A stretch of 64,000 bases of DNA, from NCBI RefSeq assembly GCF_030247185.1, contig NC_080572.1, positions 123,938,928 through 124,002,927 on the forward strand, in the 5' to 3' direction. The notes under the pieces are model-generated. The model ran no database searches. It saw nothing but the letters and a program-made list of their open reading frames with translations, and had not been told where the DNA came from. This DNA is from Malaya genurostris. Lineage: Eukaryota > Arthropoda > Insecta > Diptera > Culicidae. This document shows positions 39,841 to 50,375 of the stretch, one piece after another. Each line of letters opens with the position of its first letter. Position 1 is the first letter of the stretch. The position numbers were made by a program, and so were the translations under genes.

Positions 39841-40069
39841 TTTTCAAGATATATGAAAATTCCACTAAGTGGACTAAGAAGGCTTTTTGCCTTTCTCTAT
39901 AGAAAGGTATTAGAATTGCTGGAAAAACCGACTTTCGAACGGAGCCTCGGAGACCCATAGTGTTATATACCATTCGACTCAGCTCGACGAGATCGGAAAA
40001 TGTCTGTGTGTGTGTGTGTGTATGTGTGTGTGTGTATGTGTGTGTGTATGTGTGTGCACTTTTCGAAGA

Positions 40070-40573
40070 TATTTGAACGCGCTCAATTTTCTCAGAGATG
40101 GCTCAAACGATTTTAACAAACTTGGGCTCGTTTGAAAGCTACTATCGGGGCATTGATCAAGTTCGAAGATAAAATGGCTGTGACTTTTGGTTCCGGAGAT
40201 ATGATTGTATAAGTGACGTAACCGACAAAAAGCGTTGTATTTGAACGCGCTCAATTTTCTCAGAGATGGCTGAACCGATTTGAACAAACTTGGACTCGTT
40301 TGAAAGCTACTGGCGGGCCACTGATCAAGTTCGAAGATCAAATGGCTATGACTTTTGGTTCCGGAGATATGATTGTATAAGTGACGTAACCGACAAAAAG
40401 CGTTGTATTTGAACGCGCTCAATTTTCTCAGAGATGGCTGATCCGATTTTAACAAACTTGGGCTCGTTTGAAAGCTACTGTTGGGCCATTGATCAAGTTC
40501 GAAGATCAAATGGTTGTGACTTTTGGTTCCAGATATATGATTGTATAAGTGACGTAACCGACAAAACACGTTG
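40070..40573. repeat. Three 168-bp tandem units (second set)
   Basis: Same units as at 38902-39405, again with exact 168-bp spacing. The third unit of each set shares the variants 'tggctgatccgattttaac' and 'ttccagatatatgattg', so the triplet arose before the larger duplication. Confidence 0.92.
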
Positions 40574-40764
40574 ATTTTTACCGCTCTTATATATATAAGG
40601 GTGCCAAAATTTTGGGATCACCTCTATTTTCGTTAAGTTCTAGTGCTCAAAAGTTTAAGCACCTCGAAAAAAGCCTTCATGCAAAATTTGACCTAAATCG
40701 GACATGCTTAAGGGGTGCTGCCCGGTGGTAAAGGTTTGACAATTTTCGATCTTGAAAAAGCACC

Positions 40765-41035
40765 ATAGGGGGGAGTACATGAAATTTCCAAAATCGAAAA
40801 TTTTTTTTGATGCCAAAACTCTTAAAACTGCATAAAACATCGAAATTTAGTGTCATCTCAAAAAAAATTTTTTTTGAAAAAATAAACTTTCTGGGAGTCC
40901 CAAAAAGTCGATTTTTTCAAAAAAAATTTTTTTCGAGATGACACTAAATCTCGACGTTTCATGCAATTCTAAGCCTTTTGGCATCAAATATTTTTTTTCG
41001 ATTTCGAAAATTTCATGTACTCCCCTCTATGGTGA
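40765..41035. repeat. Hairpin-forming inverted repeat (copy 2)
   Basis: Arms about 40768-40880 and 40918-41030 ('gggagtacatgaaatttcca' against 'atttcatgtactcccctcta'). The loop contains 'ctgggagtcccaaaaagtcg', lost from copy 1, so copy 2 is closer to the original. Confidence 0.82.
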
Positions 41036-41082
41036 TTTTCAAGATATATGAAAATTTCACTAAGTGGACTAAGAAGGCTTTT

Positions 41083-41472
41083 TTTTTAGATTAGCATCAC
41101 TGTTCTCATACAAATAGGCATCGCAAATGTCAAGCACTAGTTTGGAAAAATGATGCTGACTGTGTGACATAAACACTGAAGCATGCTTTTGTGAACTACT
41201 CGAATCAATCTGAATCAATTGGTGTCAAAATTAGTATCCGAAATTATTTAATAAAAGTATGAAATATATTTTCATGAGACTGTTATTAAAGAAGAGAAAG
41301 GCATTATCACATCAATAGGTGGATTAAGAAGGGTTTTTGAAATAGTGCTGCTGAAATCCATCGAATTCCTGCTGAAGTTTAGCAGAGAACCTGGAATAAA
41401 TCGTCGATTGCTATGTAAACTTCGCCCTCGTTGGTTATGTGCAAACGACACAGAAAAAAATTATGGATTATA
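41083..41472. other. Family A right end and short unique sequence
   Basis: At about 41290-41335 'gagaaaggcattatcacatc' then AATAGGTGGATTAAGAAGG is a Family A right terminus. No gene is seen. Confidence 0.5.
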
Positions 41473-42382
41473 ACAGATCGACTGAAAAGTTCGTATCGTT
41501 TCTATGAGAGGGCGCCACTAGAATTAAATCCATACCATTTTCAGTTAGTACCAACCTTCAAAAGATACGTGTATAAATTTGACAGCTGTCTGTTTATTAG
41601 TTTGTGAGATATTGCATTTTAAGTGAAGCTACTTTTGTTATTGTGAATTAAATGGAAAAAAAGGAATTTCGTGTGTTGATAAAACACTACTTTTTGATGA
41701 AAAAAAGTGCCGCCGATACCAAAAAATGGCTTGATGAGTGTTATCCAGACTCTGCACCGGGCGAAGCAACAATTCGTAAGTGGTTTGCAAAATTTCGTAC
41801 TGGTCATATGAGCACCGAAGACGATGAACGCAGTGGACGTCCAAAAGAGGCTGTTACCGATGAAAACGTGAAAAAAATCCACAAAATGATTTTCAATGAC
41901 CGTAAAGTGAAGTTGATCGAGATAGCTGACACCCTAAAGATATCAAAGGAACGTGTTGGACATATTATTCACGAATATTTTGATATGAGAAAGCTTTGTG
42001 CAAAATGGGTGCCGCGTGAGCTCACAATCGATCAAAAACAACAACGAAAAACCATGCTGAAATTGAACGAATTGGGCTTCGAATTGCTCCCTCATCCACC
42101 GTATTCTCCAGATTTTGCCCCCAGTGACTTTTTCCTGTTCTCAGACTTCAAGAGAATGCTCGCTGGTAAAAAATTTAGAAGCAATGAAGAGGTAATCGCT
42201 GAAACTGAGGCCTATTTTGAGGCAAAAGACAAATCGTACTACAAAAATGGTATCGAAAAGTTGGAAGAATGCTATAATCGCTGTATCGCCTCTGATGGCA
42301 ATTATGTTGAATAATAAAAACGAATTTTGGCAAAAAAAATGTGTGTTTCTATTAAACGATACGAACTTTTCAGCCGAACTGT
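41473..42382 (+). mobile_element. Internally deleted mariner transposon, 910 bp
   Basis: Flanked by TA (41471-41472 and 42383-42384). Inverted ends share ACAG(A/T)(T)CGGCTGAAAAG and continue TTCGTATCGTTT, about 30 bp in all. Full-length mariners are close to 1.3 kb. The missing piece lies in the middle of the transposase gene and is in frame. The same deletion is present in the second copy at 49.9-56.2 kb, so the deleted form itself has been transposed. Confidence 0.92.
41652..42314 (+). CDS. Deleted mariner transposase, 220 aa, intact frame
   Basis: Mariner transposases (about 345 residues) bind the terminal repeats and cut with a DD34D triad. This product keeps the N-terminal paired-type DNA-binding region (KEFRVLIKHYFLMKKSAAD, ATIRKWFAKFRTG, DERSGRPKE, IADTLKISKERVGHI) and the WVPREL linker at about residue 121. 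It then jumps from ELTIDQKQQRKT to MLKLNELGFELLPHPPYSP. Roughly 125-130 residues carrying the first two catalytic aspartates are gone, while the third (APSDFFLF) and the C-terminus (EECYNRCIASDGNYVE) remain. It cannot cleave DNA, but could still bind the ends and dimerise, so a repressor-like effect is possible (inference). The start is the first ATG after the left terminal region. Confidence 0.88.
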   Translation: MEKKEFRVLIKHYFLMKKSAADTKKWLDECYPDSAPGEATIRKWFAKFRTGHMSTEDDERSGRPKEAVTDENVKKIHKMIFNDRKVKLIEIADTLKISKERVGHIIHEYFDMRKLCAKWVPRELTIDQKQQRKTMLKLNELGFELLPHPPYSPDFAPSDFFLFSDFKRMLAGKKFRSNEEVIAETEAYFEAKDKSYYKNGIEKLEECYNRCIASDGNYVE

Positions 42383-42540
42383 TACAGGTGATGTAATTCT
42401 TCAACCGACACAATTCATAACAATTTAACTTGTCAAAAGACTAAATATTCCATTCCCACAGAATTTTACAGGCTCCGAGTGTAATTTGAATTCGGCTACT
42501 GTTAGTCGCTATGTGGATTTATATGCATCAATAATCCATT

Positions 42541-42622
42541 GACCAGATATGTGCTTCTATGGCACAGTCGATAACTGCCGTGCTTAGCGAGTTAATGTTT
42601 CTCGGTTCAAGTCGCGCTGTTT
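42541..42622 (+). repeat. tRNA-like fragment with A- and B-box motifs
   Basis: 'ctatggcacagtcgataact' resembles an A box region and GGTTCAAGTC is a B box about 45 bp downstream. A convincing cloverleaf with acceptor stem cannot be drawn, so this is more likely a SINE head or pseudo-tRNA than a tRNA gene. Confidence 0.35.
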
Positions 42623-42680
42623 CTATCGATCTTTTGTTTTTTATTTCATTCGATTTCAAGCCATGTTATTTTCAAATCAC

Positions 42681-43592
42681 TTCCTGGCAATGAAAGAGCC
42701 GATATTTTAGCCAAACGTGGTGCTATTGAGGGTGAAATTTATGAGCGACCGATTGCTTTCAACGAATTCTATAGCTCGTCTCGCCAAAGAACACTTGCCA
42801 GCTGGCAAGCATCTTGGGATAGAGATGATCTGGGTCGGTGGATGCACTCAATTATTCCGAAAATATCGACAAAGGCATGGTTCAGGGGACTGGATGTGAG
42901 TAGGGATTTCATTCGTGTGATGTCCAGACTCATGTCCAATCACTACACGTTAGATGCACATCTCCTTCGAATTGGGCTCTCCGAGACTAATCATTGTGCT
43001 TGCGGAGAAGGTTATCGGGATATTGATCATGTCGTTTGGACATGCGTGGAGTATCGTGATGTCAGATCTCAACTAATAAATTCTTTGCGTACCCAAGGTA
43101 GACTATCCAATATCCCAGTTCGAGACATTCTTGCTTGTCGTGACCTTTCATACATGAAACTTATTTATCATTTCATAAAGAAAATTGGAGTTTCAATTTA
43201 ATAAAGGCCCCTTTTAAGACTTAGTTCTGATCCCAGCTGCGTCCATGAGTTCAACCAATAGCTAAATTAGAATAAAATTATGTAATGATACAAACAAACT
43301 CGAAACAGTTTATGAAATTGTCAACAAAATGTCTGAAAATAACAGCTTATTTTATAATTTATAGAAGTTAATCGTTTGGTTCAAATAATATTCCGAGTAG
43401 ATTTCATAATTAATGACGAGTTACCTAAGATGATATTTAAGCTATAAGAGAATATGTTTTAATAAATTCAAAACGTTGTGACTATGTTAGAATTAAATTA
43501 GGATAAGAATATTATGTAAAAGTGATGCTACGGCGAAGAAAAACTTATGTAAACTGCCTTAAGAAATAAACGTATTTATGGAAAAAAAAAAT
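42681..43592 (+). pseudogene. Strongly 5'-truncated I/LOA-type non-LTR copy
   Basis: Bounded by the 12-bp duplication TTTTCAAATCAC (42669-42680 and 43593-43604). It starts inside the RNase H domain (PGNERADILAKRGA type text) and holds the C-terminal region: FNEFYSSSRQRTLASWQAS type sequence, then MSRLMSNHYTLDAHLLRIG and a CACGEGYRDIDHVVWTC Cys/His motif, ending at 43201. The 3' UTR and A tail follow. It is nearly identical to the 5.0-7.8 kb copy at its 3' end and lacks that copy's 55-bp deletion. No stop interrupts the remaining C-terminal frame (42842-43201). Confidence 0.9.
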
Positions 43593-43850
43593 TTTTCAAA
43601 TCACAGAATTTTTCAATGTTTTTGAATATAAATTTGAGGGTAATACGACGCTCCATTTATGTGCATGTTATAAGATGTAAAATCACTAGATTTTTTCGCA
43701 CTGTTGGGGAGGCCACATGTGCAGCGAAAGTGCAGAGCGAACGAAGAACGGCGGCCTAAGATCGAGTACCACGGGAATCTACAATTCGTCTTGTTATGTT
43801 CTGGATATGGAATGCGCGCCATTTAAATGAAGTAAGTAAGTTGTCAACAT
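43593..43850. other. No gene seen
   Basis: Short sequence between the non-LTR copy and the old mariner. The left terminus of the mariner was not located. Confidence 0.4.
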
Positions 43851-43879
43851 TTCCAAAATTAACTTTCATCGAATTGAGG

Positions 43880-44452
43880 AATCAAGAACGTGGATACCAA
43901 CAAAAAAGTTTGAAGACGCCGAATTGCAAACAATATTGGATTAAGATGATACTTCTAGTCAAAAGCAATGCTAAATGTTGCACAATAAACAACTTCTGAT
44001 CGTTTGAAAGCTATGGTAAAAAAACAAAATTTAAGAAAATGGGTGCCACATGGATTGTATCAAAGACAGCTGGAAAACCAAAACAACTCTTGAGAATTTT
44101 TTTCTTCAAAGACACGAATTGTTACTGGCCGTGGAAATTGGATTTATTTTAAGAATCCTAAACAGAAAAATAAAAAAATAAACGATCGAATCGTCAAAAA
44201 AGTAATACTCTGTGTTCGGTGGGATAATAAATGACCTGAATGCACCAGAAGACACCCGCCGTATTATTCAGACTTGGCCCCTTCCGACTTCCATTTGTTT
44301 TCATCGATGGCCACACATTGGCTGAGCAACACTTCAATTCCTACGAAGAAGTCGAAAATAGATTGTCTGATTGGTTTGCTTCAAAAGACGGATATTTCTA
44401 TTGGCGTGGTATACATAATTTGCCAGAAAGTTGGCCAAGATGCGCAAATGAC
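43880..44452 (+). pseudogene. Mauritiana-type mariner transposase relic, 5' part
   Basis: Pieces in different frames match the Mos1-like mariner plan in order: FEDAELQ (about 43909), KWVPHGLYQRQLENQ (about 44038-44080), RIVTGRGNWIYFKNPK (about 44116-44160), then after an internal deletion near 44240 HPPYYSDLAPSDFHLF and FNSYEEVENRLSDWFASKD, YWRGIHNLPESWPRCAND. The first catalytic aspartate, normally in a TGDE motif, is replaced here (TGRG), and the second is deleted. The gene is interrupted by a minus-strand retroposon at 44453. A long-dead copy. Confidence 0.75.
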
Positions 44453-45437
44453 AATTTATTTATTTATTTGGGAGCAGGGAAAAGCCCGATGGAGATGAAA
44501 TTTAGCAATCTCTCTCTCCAGCAGGCATAAAACCTCCTCATAAGTATCAACAGATTACAATGATCCAACAGATACATTTGGACTTAACACTAACAATTAG
44601 AACTAACAATCAAAACTAACAATGAAAACTAAATCTTTAATCCTATAATTAGTTGATGACACCAAGCATTGCATGGCAGTAATAGTGCTCTTTCTTAAAA
44701 GGTGAGAGATAAGAAAAAAGTGGGTAGGCGAATGGAGTACCAGGGTTGGCGGAGGAGGTGGTAAAGGAGCGTGGACTAACGACTATGTTAGAATCGGCAT
44801 GTAGATCTAATTAGTGATCGAAGAAAGCATGGTGATAGACAAAGAAAAAGAGGAAGGGACGACCGGGTTAATTTCTGCGAGCAAATCTAGTTAGTGTCCA
44901 ATGAAGATGGAGGAGAGACGAAGTGGGGGTTGAACGAAAAAACAATATTGTCGGTTACAAAACAAATACTGATCGTAAGGCTAATCTGACAAGTGATTAC
45001 GAAACAATCGTTTAATCATATTTCGAGATAAATGAAAATCGAAAACATTGGAACAGTTGTTGAAAGTTCGGCACATACTGGAGAATGGTTCATTGTACCC
45101 ATAATTTGTTCTTGCAATAGGTAATCTGAGAAAGGGGTGGGAACGTAGATTACGTCGATGAATGTCGACATTAATCAACTGCAAAAGTTCGGGATAGTCG
45201 ATATGTGATTGAAGTAAATCAGCAACGAAAGTTACCTTGGAGATATTTCGACGAACAAATAACCGATCCAAGTCAATAAGCTTACAGCGATCGATGTAAC
45301 TAGGAAGATTAGCAGGATCTCTCCAAGGTAGGTTACGCAGGGCAAATCTAACAAATTTATGCTGAATGGCTTCAATCCGCTCTATGTCGATTTGATAATG
45401 AGGTGACCAGACAACAGCTGAATATTCAAGTGTAGCC
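44453..45437 (-). pseudogene. 5'-truncated non-LTR retrotransposon, C-terminal RT region
   Basis: On the minus strand a 150-codon open frame (45439-44981) reads LEYSAVVWSPHYQIDIERIE, HKFVRFALRNLPWRDPANLP and later RSHPFLRLPIARTNYGYNEP. This is the typical thumb/C-terminal region of CR1/Jockey-group reverse transcriptases. The 3' UTR includes a tandem ACTAACAAT tract (about 44590-44625) and the element ends in repeated AAAT (about 44453-44470 on the plus strand). The catalytic RT part is absent. It lies inside the mariner relic: mariner coding text stops at RCAND (44452) and resumes at about 45437. The exact clade cannot be decided from this segment. Confidence 0.75.
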
Positions 45438-45480
45438 AATGGTCAATACATTGAATTTTTTTTTCCATTCGAAATTGATT
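45437..45480 (+). pseudogene. Mariner relic, C-terminal remainder
   Basis: 'aatggtcaatacattgaattt' encodes the GQYIEF-like end expected after the RCAND segment broken at 44452. Similar CAAATGACAA and CCAATGGTCAA flank the inserted retroposon and may be its diverged target duplication. Confidence 0.5.
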
Positions 45481-46904
45481 TTTCATTTTAACAAAAAAAA
45501 ATCGTCGTAATCGCGTAAAATCTTAAAACGCGTTTTTCTCAAATAAATGTAGCATTTCACGGGTCTATAGAAAATGTTTTTTTTGTAGCACTGTGAAATT
45601 AAAAAAGGCTCGATACAGAAAAGCAAAACTTTACTCAGATGAAAGGAACCCAACTCAAAAACCGGCATTTTCTGAAGTGAATAAATTTATGATGGAAACA
45701 GATATTTACAAATATTATTATGTGGTAACGTTGACCAGTTTACTAGTCTTTGAGGTGAAATGTTGGTAATATAGTAATAATAATGGTATCATAAACTTCC
45801 ACACAAGGAAAACGTAGGTTACTTTTGAGATTCAATATTTCCCGAGATCATTTCTACATATACTCAATTCCCTAGACTCCTCATTAAATTATCACCCTAA
45901 ATCATTCTAAAGTTTCGTCGCACAGCTTGTTGATTTTATCATGCCCAATTCAATGTGCGAAAAAGGGTCGAAAATTAAAAAAGTCTGCCAGGGCTGTTGT
46001 ACCAATAGTCATCTCATTTGTTGAGTCACCATGTTATTTTACCGATTACTCAACTTTAAATCAATGAATTGTGATAAAATCTATTACAATATTTTCGCTT
46101 CGGCTAGTATGTTTGTGCACTTTAACGTCTCCAAAAATTGTTCGTTCACACCTAGATTTTTTCCCGAATTGCGGCAAAACTTTGCCGAGATTTGAACAGC
46201 CGAGTGATTGGCAATCATCTGCACTGCAAACATTGCAGCAACTGTAATTCTCAGTAGTTCTCATGTGCCAGGTAATTTGCCGAGATTCTTGATTTGAAAA
46301 AGAATTTAAATTACCGAGATATTCGTCGCTTTTGGAAAGAAATTACAGAAGTTATCGGTGTTCATGAATGCTAGTTATTGCCGCGATTTTAATCAATTAA
46401 CAAAAATATAATATTTCATATAAAATAAGCATTCCAGTTATAACACGCAGTTATAGATTTATTGATGTCATTATGTTGGCAGTTGAACTGTAAAAAAGGA
46501 AACAATATATCAGATGAAAAAAAATACTGTAACACATATACACAGTAGAATGGATGCACTTCATGTCATTTCCAGTAGCGAACAAAATTTGATTTGAACA
46601 CAATTCCACAGAAAACCAGATTCCGGTTTCAATGGAAGTAATAGCTCAATAAAATATTAAATACTGAAGGAAATACATCATACCGGAATCCATTCAATGT
46701 CATGCAGTAAATTAGCGTTGCGAGGATCTTTATCCCGTGTGGGTAAGGATTCTCTGAGGGATTTCTTATCTGGAATAATCGCCAAACATTGAACAAATTT
46801 GTTCTTATATCACGAAACATATCGCTATATTCGGATTCAATTTTTAGTTTCAACTTTGTGTATAAGTCCTTACAATGTTCAGGAGTAGCATTCTTAGCAG
46901 CCCG
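45481..46904. other. No gene seen
   Basis: Repeated TTTGCCGAGATT words at about 46180 and 46270 hint at a small unrecognised repeat. Otherwise there are short frames only. Confidence 0.35.
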
Positions 46905-48392
46905 TTTTGCCTTTCTCTATAGAAAAGTAATAGAATTGTTAACGGAATCGACTTTTGATCAGGGCTCAGAAAACTCGTAGTGTTATATACCATTCAACTC
47001 AGCGCAACATAATAAGAAAATGTTTGTATGTGAATGTAATACCGTTTTCCTCAATTGATCAGAGCAGCCCGAGAGCTGGCCCAGAGTCGCCCAAACAACA
47101 TTTGAGATGTTTGTTTTAGCAACCTGGGGTCGCTCTAGATCGGGCTCCAATCGCGTAGTTTCGCTCTGAATTTTTTTCCGGGTCGCAAACGACATCCATG
47201 CGAGTTTGTTTATTTTTTTTATGAGTTGTTGTTTAGGGCGCGTACCATGTGTTCGTTTTACTCGGAGTCAAAGTTGCCCGCGCGTAGGTTCTAAAACGAA
47301 AACGGTATAAGCACAAACGAATTTCCAGACATGACAGTCACGATCTTTTTTTGGCGCACATCTACGGTCCTCCGTGAAACTGGCACCAATGGTGATAAAT
47401 TGGTTGCACTGCTTAGTTCCCATCATACATTCATAATGCAAATGTCAAACCGTGAGAACCCTTTCGATTCGGTAGCTCATTTGTATATATTGAGATTTTA
47501 TGGCACACTTTGGTTGAAATGATAACAATGCAATTAATCTCGCGCTCCACCAAGTGGTGAGTGCGGTCATTTCAGAAGGTACCGGGAACGAACCACATTT
47601 TTTTAAAATATTTATAAGCACGTACGTGTCTTTATTATTTATCTTTGGTATAAGTGCGTGTGACACTTTAAAACATTTTTTACCGCTCAGTTCTCTTGGA
47701 GATATCTAAACCGATTTCAACAAACTTAGGCTCGTTTAAAAGCTACTAGTTTGAAAATCACATGGCTAAGATTTTCGGCTCCGGAGATGTGATCGTAGAA
47801 GTGACATAATTAACGATCCGCCCTTTTCTAAGCGCTCGATTTTCTCGAAGACGACTGAGCTGAATTCAACAAGCTCGTTTGAAAGCTACTATTGGATTGT
47901 AAATCAAGTACAAAGAACACATGGCTGAACTTGACCTCTCTGTTCCGGAGATATGCTCGAAAAAGTGAGGTAACCGATCAACCGCTTTTTATTCTATACG
48001 ATAAATTTTCTCTAAGATTGAACAACTGATTTCATCAGTCTTAGGTCTTAGAGAGCTACTGTTAGGTTATTGATCTAGACTGATGATCGTGTGATTAACA
48101 CTTCCGGTTCTCTTCACGTTTTTTGTTTCTAACGGCCATCTTTTTTCAGGTTATGGTAATGTTCAAATGTATTTTAGCTGATACATTCGGTATCTAGAAT
48201 GTTGCCGAATATGCATGCAAGCGCAGAAGTGAACTACCCGAATCAACTTGAATAAATTTGTTTTAAGAATTCAACCAAAATCGTGTAAAAATGATCTCAA
48301 CGAAAAAATATGTTTTGGTGAGACCGTTTGAATGACAAAAAAAGGCATTATCACACCACGAGATAGATTGAGAAAATGTTTTTTAGTAGTTA
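46905..48392 (+). repeat. Family A copy with about 0.6 kb foreign segment
   Basis: Entry 'ttttgcctttctctatagaa' at 46907, core 'ataccattcaactcagcgca' at 46987. After about 47045 unrelated sequence intervenes until about 47660, where 'ggagatatctaaaccgattt' and two degenerate 168-bp-type units resume. Right end 'aaaggcattatcacaccacg' at about 48350. The intervening segment contains a hairpin (47060-47145). Confidence 0.55.
47060..47147. repeat. Imperfect hairpin, about 40-bp arms
   Basis: 'agagcagcccgagagctggc' through CCCAAACAACAT on the left pairs imperfectly (roughly 70 percent) with ATGTTTGTTTTAGCAACC through 'ctctagatcgggctcc' on the right. Higher GC than its surroundings. Possibly part of a small MITE. 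Confidence 0.45.
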
Positions 48393-49244
48393 TCAAGTTC
48401 ACGCTAAACAACTAAACAATTTTTTAAGCAACTTTTCGAGTTCACTGTTAAAATTTATTTTAAGCAGTGATAAAGTTTGCTTGGAACTTGACCTATACTT
48501 TTAAGTTGTCGAAAGTTCCCCTAGCAGCTTGAAAATGGATTTTTGAAATACTGTACAATGTTTGGATGCTTGCGGATGCATAAAAATTTGTTTCCTATTT
48601 TCACTAGAAGGTAAAAGCTTTGATGTTGATTAAACATTTATTGTTCTTCGATGACAGAAATTGTAAGGATTAATATGAAGCTCAGATATGTATCGAATTA
48701 TTGAATATAATAAAATGCCTCTAATCAGATAACAAAGGATCACAGGTACGAGACGATAATTCCTCAAACAAATCATACCGGAAATATATTCGGAATCATT
48801 GAAGAATCGTCAAACATCGCCTCGTCACCCACACCCAATGCACACCATAATCGATCGAAAAACGATTTTTCCGGTGCCGTAGAATGTGAAGTAGTAATCC
48901 TCAAGTGTAATTTATGGAAGCAGATAAAATATATGCTCCACTATCGAGGCCATGGGGCAACCAGGTGACTGCGCAATTGGAAATTTATAGTATTCGATAT
49001 TTTCAGACATTCAATTTATGAACCATTTTCCCTATTCCATGTACTCTTGATTATCATGCTCACAATAAAAAACTTCGAAATGAGAATCAAAACGAAATGT
49101 CTTAGGGTAATTTAGATTATCAAAGGAAAAAACCTCCATTCAGCTCAGATGCCCTTCGAATAGCAGAAAACTCGGAAAAATAGATTTATAGATTTCAAGT
49201 TTTGATTGACTGCCCATAATCACATTTCAGTCTCATGTATAAAT
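48393..49244. other. No gene seen
   Basis: AT-rich sequence with no recognisable feature. Confidence 0.4.
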
Positions 49245-49860
49245 AGGGATGTTGAGAAAAAGACAAAGTTCTATGCAATCACTATGAAAACCGATTTCTT
49301 AACCGAGACGCGGAGCACCGAATGTCATAAAACTGTGTGATTAACTCTTTTTGTTTGCAGCATTTGTTAGTTTGTGGGCATATAAACTTAATTCGGCACT
49401 ACTGGTCCCCCCCTTTTCCTGTTCCGGAAGCACCGAATCTCCAAAAATAGAACTCACATCGATTTCTCAGCGATGCTTGAACCGATTTTCATAAATCTTG
49501 TTTAAACTTAAAGTTCATATTGTCATAAAAGCTGCTGTGAAATTTCATCCAAATCCGACTTTCGGTTCTGCAGTTACAGGGCGATAAGTTTCAAAGCTTT
49601 TAAATCGCCTAATAGAATACCAATGCAACACCGACACGCACCGGTACGTGCAACGTGGAAGAAAAAACACAAAACGAACGAAGCGTACTTTGTTCTATTT
49701 CGTACACGCTATAACGAAAACGAAACGATTACGAATGTCTGCTACTGGTATGTGATATTGGTAAAAGACGGTGATGCGGTTGCTAAAAAATTTAGCTATT
49801 TTATGATAAAAGCGAAGAAAAATTTCCGGAATGGCAATGATTATAAATTTCTTTAAAAAA
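49245..49860 (+). repeat. Family A copy, degraded
   Basis: Modules 'cgatttctcagcgatgcttg', 'ccgactttcggttctgcagt' and 'acgcaccggtacgtgcaacg'. The latter also occurs, inverted, near 31300 and 56940. Confidence 0.5.
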
Positions 49861-49912
49861 CCTTTTTTAATCCACCTAGTGGTGTAATGATACCATTCTC
49901 ATATTACTTGTA
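49850..49912 (-). repeat. Family A copy, left part, split by a mariner
   Basis: End motif 'aatccacctagtggtgtaat' then 'accattctcatattacttg'. The copy continues at 56182 on the far side of the mariner. Compare the uninterrupted sequence at 31060-31160. Confidence 0.75.
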
Positions 49913-50082
49913 ACAGATCGGCTGAAAAGTTCGTATCGTTTCTATGAGAGGGCGCCACTAGAATTAAATCCATACCATTTTTAGTTAGTACCAACCTTCA
50001 AAAGATACGTGTATAAATTTGACAGCTGTCTGATTATTAGTTTGTGAGATATTGCATTTTGAGTTAAGCTACTTTTGTTATT

Positions 50083-50375
50083 GTGAAAAAAATGGAAAAA
50101 AAGGAATTTCGTGTGTTGATGAAACACTACTTTTTGATGAAAAAAAGTGCCGCCGATACCAAAAAATGGCTTGATGAGTGTTATCCAGACTCTGCACCGG
50201 GCGAAGCAACAATTCGTAAGTATTCGCAACAATTCTTACATATTTTGCAAAATTTCGTACTGGTCATATGAGAACCGAAGACGATGAACGCAGTGGACGT
50301 CCAAAAGAGGCTGTTACCGATGAAAACGTGAAAAAAAAAGATTTTCAATGACCGTAAAGTGAAGTTGATCGAGAT
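50083..50375 (+). pseudogene. Deleted mariner transposase, copy 2, 5' part
   Basis: KEFRVLMKHYFLMKKSAADT to ATIRK matches copy 1. Then the sequence TATTCGCAACAATTCTTACA is inserted, which partly repeats the preceding GCAACAATTCGTAAG, and the frame ends in a stop. The remaining part up to the insertion site matches copy 1 at DERSGRPKEAVTDENVKK and KLIEI. Confidence 0.85.

Larger units (their letters stand above)
38741..39882 (+). repeat. Family A unit, tandem copy 1
   Basis: Starts CTTTTTGCCTTTCTCTATAG and ends 'ccactaagtggactaagaag'. Inside: 'gactttcgaacggagcctcg', the CATTCGACTCAG core, a TG tract (about 38864-38889), three 168-bp units (38902, 39070, 39238), a module 'gggtgccaaaattttgggat', and a large hairpin. 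The next copy begins immediately at 39883. The 255-codon minus-strand frame (38670-39437) is a by-product: 168 is divisible by three, so the same 56-residue frame repeats. Confidence 0.85.
39883..41082 (+). repeat. Family A unit, tandem copy 2
   Basis: Head-to-tail repeat of the preceding unit, same order: entry motif, TG tract (about 40005-40058, longer than in copy 1), three 168-bp units (40070, 40238, 40406), the 'gggtgccaaaattttgggat' module and the hairpin. Ends 'ttcactaagtggactaagaa' followed by a T run. The extra TG length explains the offset change from 1142 to 1168 bp. A 196-codon minus frame here is the same artefact as in copy 1. Confidence 0.85.

Noticed and set aside
38902..40573. 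CRISPR-like array (regularly spaced repeats)
   Set aside because: Units are contiguous 168-bp tandem repeats with no distinct spacers, in a eukaryotic repeat context.
42541..42622. tRNA gene
   Set aside because: A and B boxes present but no acceptor stem can be paired. Kept only as a tRNA-like fragment.
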